Of a stretch of DNA of 5,724 nt, positions 5,104 to 5,724 are shown one piece after another. A program made the position numbers and the translations under genes. Below the pieces are notes generated by a model. The model was not told where the DNA came from. It searched no databases and saw only the letters and a program-made list of their open reading frames with translations. Origin of the DNA: DASUNQ01 sp036277075 (GTDB lineage Bacteria; Acidobacteriota; Thermoanaerobaculia; Multivoradales; UBA5704); the NCBI GenBank assembly GCA_036277075.1, contig DASUNQ010000203.1:1-5724 (forward strand). The letters run 5' to 3'. Numbering within the stretch: the first letter of the stretch is position 1; each line of letters opens with the position of its first letter.

Positions 5104-5724
5104 GTGGAGCCGATCCGGGCGGCCGGTGCGGTGGGGGGAGGCCGCGAGCGCGCGGCGCTGGCGCTCGTGGCGGCGCTGGCGCTCGGGCTCTGGCTCTGGA
5201 TCGCGCTGCCGCTGGCGCTCGGCCGGCGCACCCTCTGCTACCGCGACGTCTTCGCCACCCACCTGCCGCTCAAGGCCTTCGGCGCCGCCGAGCTGCGCGC
5301 CGGGCGGGTGCCGGCGTTCAACCCGACCTGGGGCCTCGGGCAGCCCTTCCGCGGCAACCCCAACGCCCTCCCCTTCTACCCCGGCAACGCCCTCTACCTG
5401 GCGCTCCCCTTCTGGAGCGCCTTCAACCTCCACTACGCGCTGCACTGGCTGCTCGCCGCGCTCGGCATGCGGGCGCTCGCCCGCGCGCTCGGCCAGGGGC
5501 CCGGCGCGGCGCTGGTGGCGGCGATCACCTACGCCGGCTCGGGCTGGGTGATGAGCGGCCTCTCCTTCTACAACCTGCTCGCAGTCTCGGCCTGGTGGCC
5601 GTTCGCGCTCTGGGGCGCGGTGCGCGGCGGCCGCCGCGGCGTGGCGCTCGGCGGCGCCGCCTGCGGCATGGCGCTCCTCGGCGGCGAGCCGGTGACCGCG
5701 GCGCTCGGCGCCGTGCCGCTGCTG
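5104..5724 (+). CDS. YfhO-like polytopic membrane protein, C-terminus beyond right edge
   Basis: From GTG 5104 there are 207 open codons to the window edge. After a short Arg-containing N-terminus comes a first membrane helix at about 17-40. An outer loop follows with Y-R-D-V-F-A-T-H-L-P (46-55), R-A-G-R-V-P-A-F-N-P (65-74), G-L-G-Q-P-F (77-82) and F-Y-P-G-N-A-L-Y-L (91-99). The order acidic-residue/H-x-P, then G-x-x-P-x-x-N-P, then F-Y-P is typical of YfhO-like (GT-C superfamily) proteins, thought to act on lipid-linked sugars; Bacillus YfhO has been linked to lipoteichoic-acid glycosylation. Further hydrophobic segments lie near 105-125, 135-152, 157-172 and 178-205. Family members are much longer, so most of the protein lies outside. 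The GTG is chosen for its spacing to the -10-like box; in-frame GTGs at 5131 and 5167 are alternatives, the latter inside the first helix. Its position opposite the lipid-sugar operon fits a consumer of its products. Confidence 0.75.
   Translation, partial: MEPIRAAGAVGGGRERAALALVAALALGLWLWIALPLALGRRTLCYRDVFATHLPLKAFGAAELRAGRVPAFNPTWGLGQPFRGNPNALPFYPGNALYLALPFWSAFNLHYALHWLLAALGMRALARALGQGPGAALVAAITYAGSGWVMSGLSFYNLLAVSAWWPFALWGAVRGGRRGVALGGAACGMALLGGEPVTAALGAVPLL

Noticed and set aside
5083..5445. Upstream extension of the UbiA frame to 5445
   Set aside because: The added 121 residues are charged low-complexity sequence unrelated to UbiA, antisense to the YfhO-like gene; family homology starts at ATG 5082.
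1..5724. CRISPR array, rRNA, phage or transposase genes
   Set aside because: No regularly spaced direct repeats, no rRNA-like segments, and no integrase, transposase or capsid motifs in any frame.

Overview
The window is very GC-rich bacterial chromosome that codes almost throughout. It carries part of a cell-surface glycan or glycolipid locus. The organism cannot be named from sequence alone. The high GC, the short divergent promoters without Shine-Dalgarno sites, and a dispersed repeat that reads VILSSAKDL in one frame would fit an environmental lineage such as Acidobacteriota, Myxococcota or Gemmatimonadota; this is inference. No phage, insertion-sequence transposase, CRISPR, rRNA or tRNA gene was seen.

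Layout: 1-952 (-) is the N-terminal part of a multi-span GT-C/ArnT-like membrane glycosyltransferase that runs off the left edge. It diverges from a SAM-dependent methyltransferase at 1005-1676 (+). A 481-base non-coding stretch (1677-2157) follows. It holds a 171-base inverted-repeat element (41-base arms, 38 pairs), the dispersed VILSSAKDL-type repeat, and a compact hairpin. Next comes a tight minus-strand operon, transcribed from right to left: a UbiA-family prenyltransferase resembling decaprenyl-phosphate phosphoribosyltransferase (5082-4207), a DPM1/GtrB-like family 2 glycosyltransferase with two C-terminal membrane helices (4217-3306, overlapping by 11 bases), and a GT4 glycosyltransferase (3291-2158) whose best start is a CTG behind a good ribosome binding site. 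Divergent from this operon, starting at 5104 (+) and running off the right edge, is a YfhO-like polytopic membrane protein.

How they may work together (inference from families): the UbiA and GT2 proteins would load pentose-phosphate and hexose onto polyprenyl phosphate at the inner face of the membrane. The GT4 would transfer from a nucleotide sugar in the cytoplasm. The two GT-C/YfhO-like membrane proteins are the kind of enzyme that uses polyprenyl-phosphate sugars on the outer face. The methyltransferase could modify a sugar or lipid intermediate.

The most notable structures are a nearly symmetric -10 element at 5090-5096 with a start codon exactly 8 bases away on each side, the inverted-repeat element, and the CTG start. 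No wholly new system is demonstrated.
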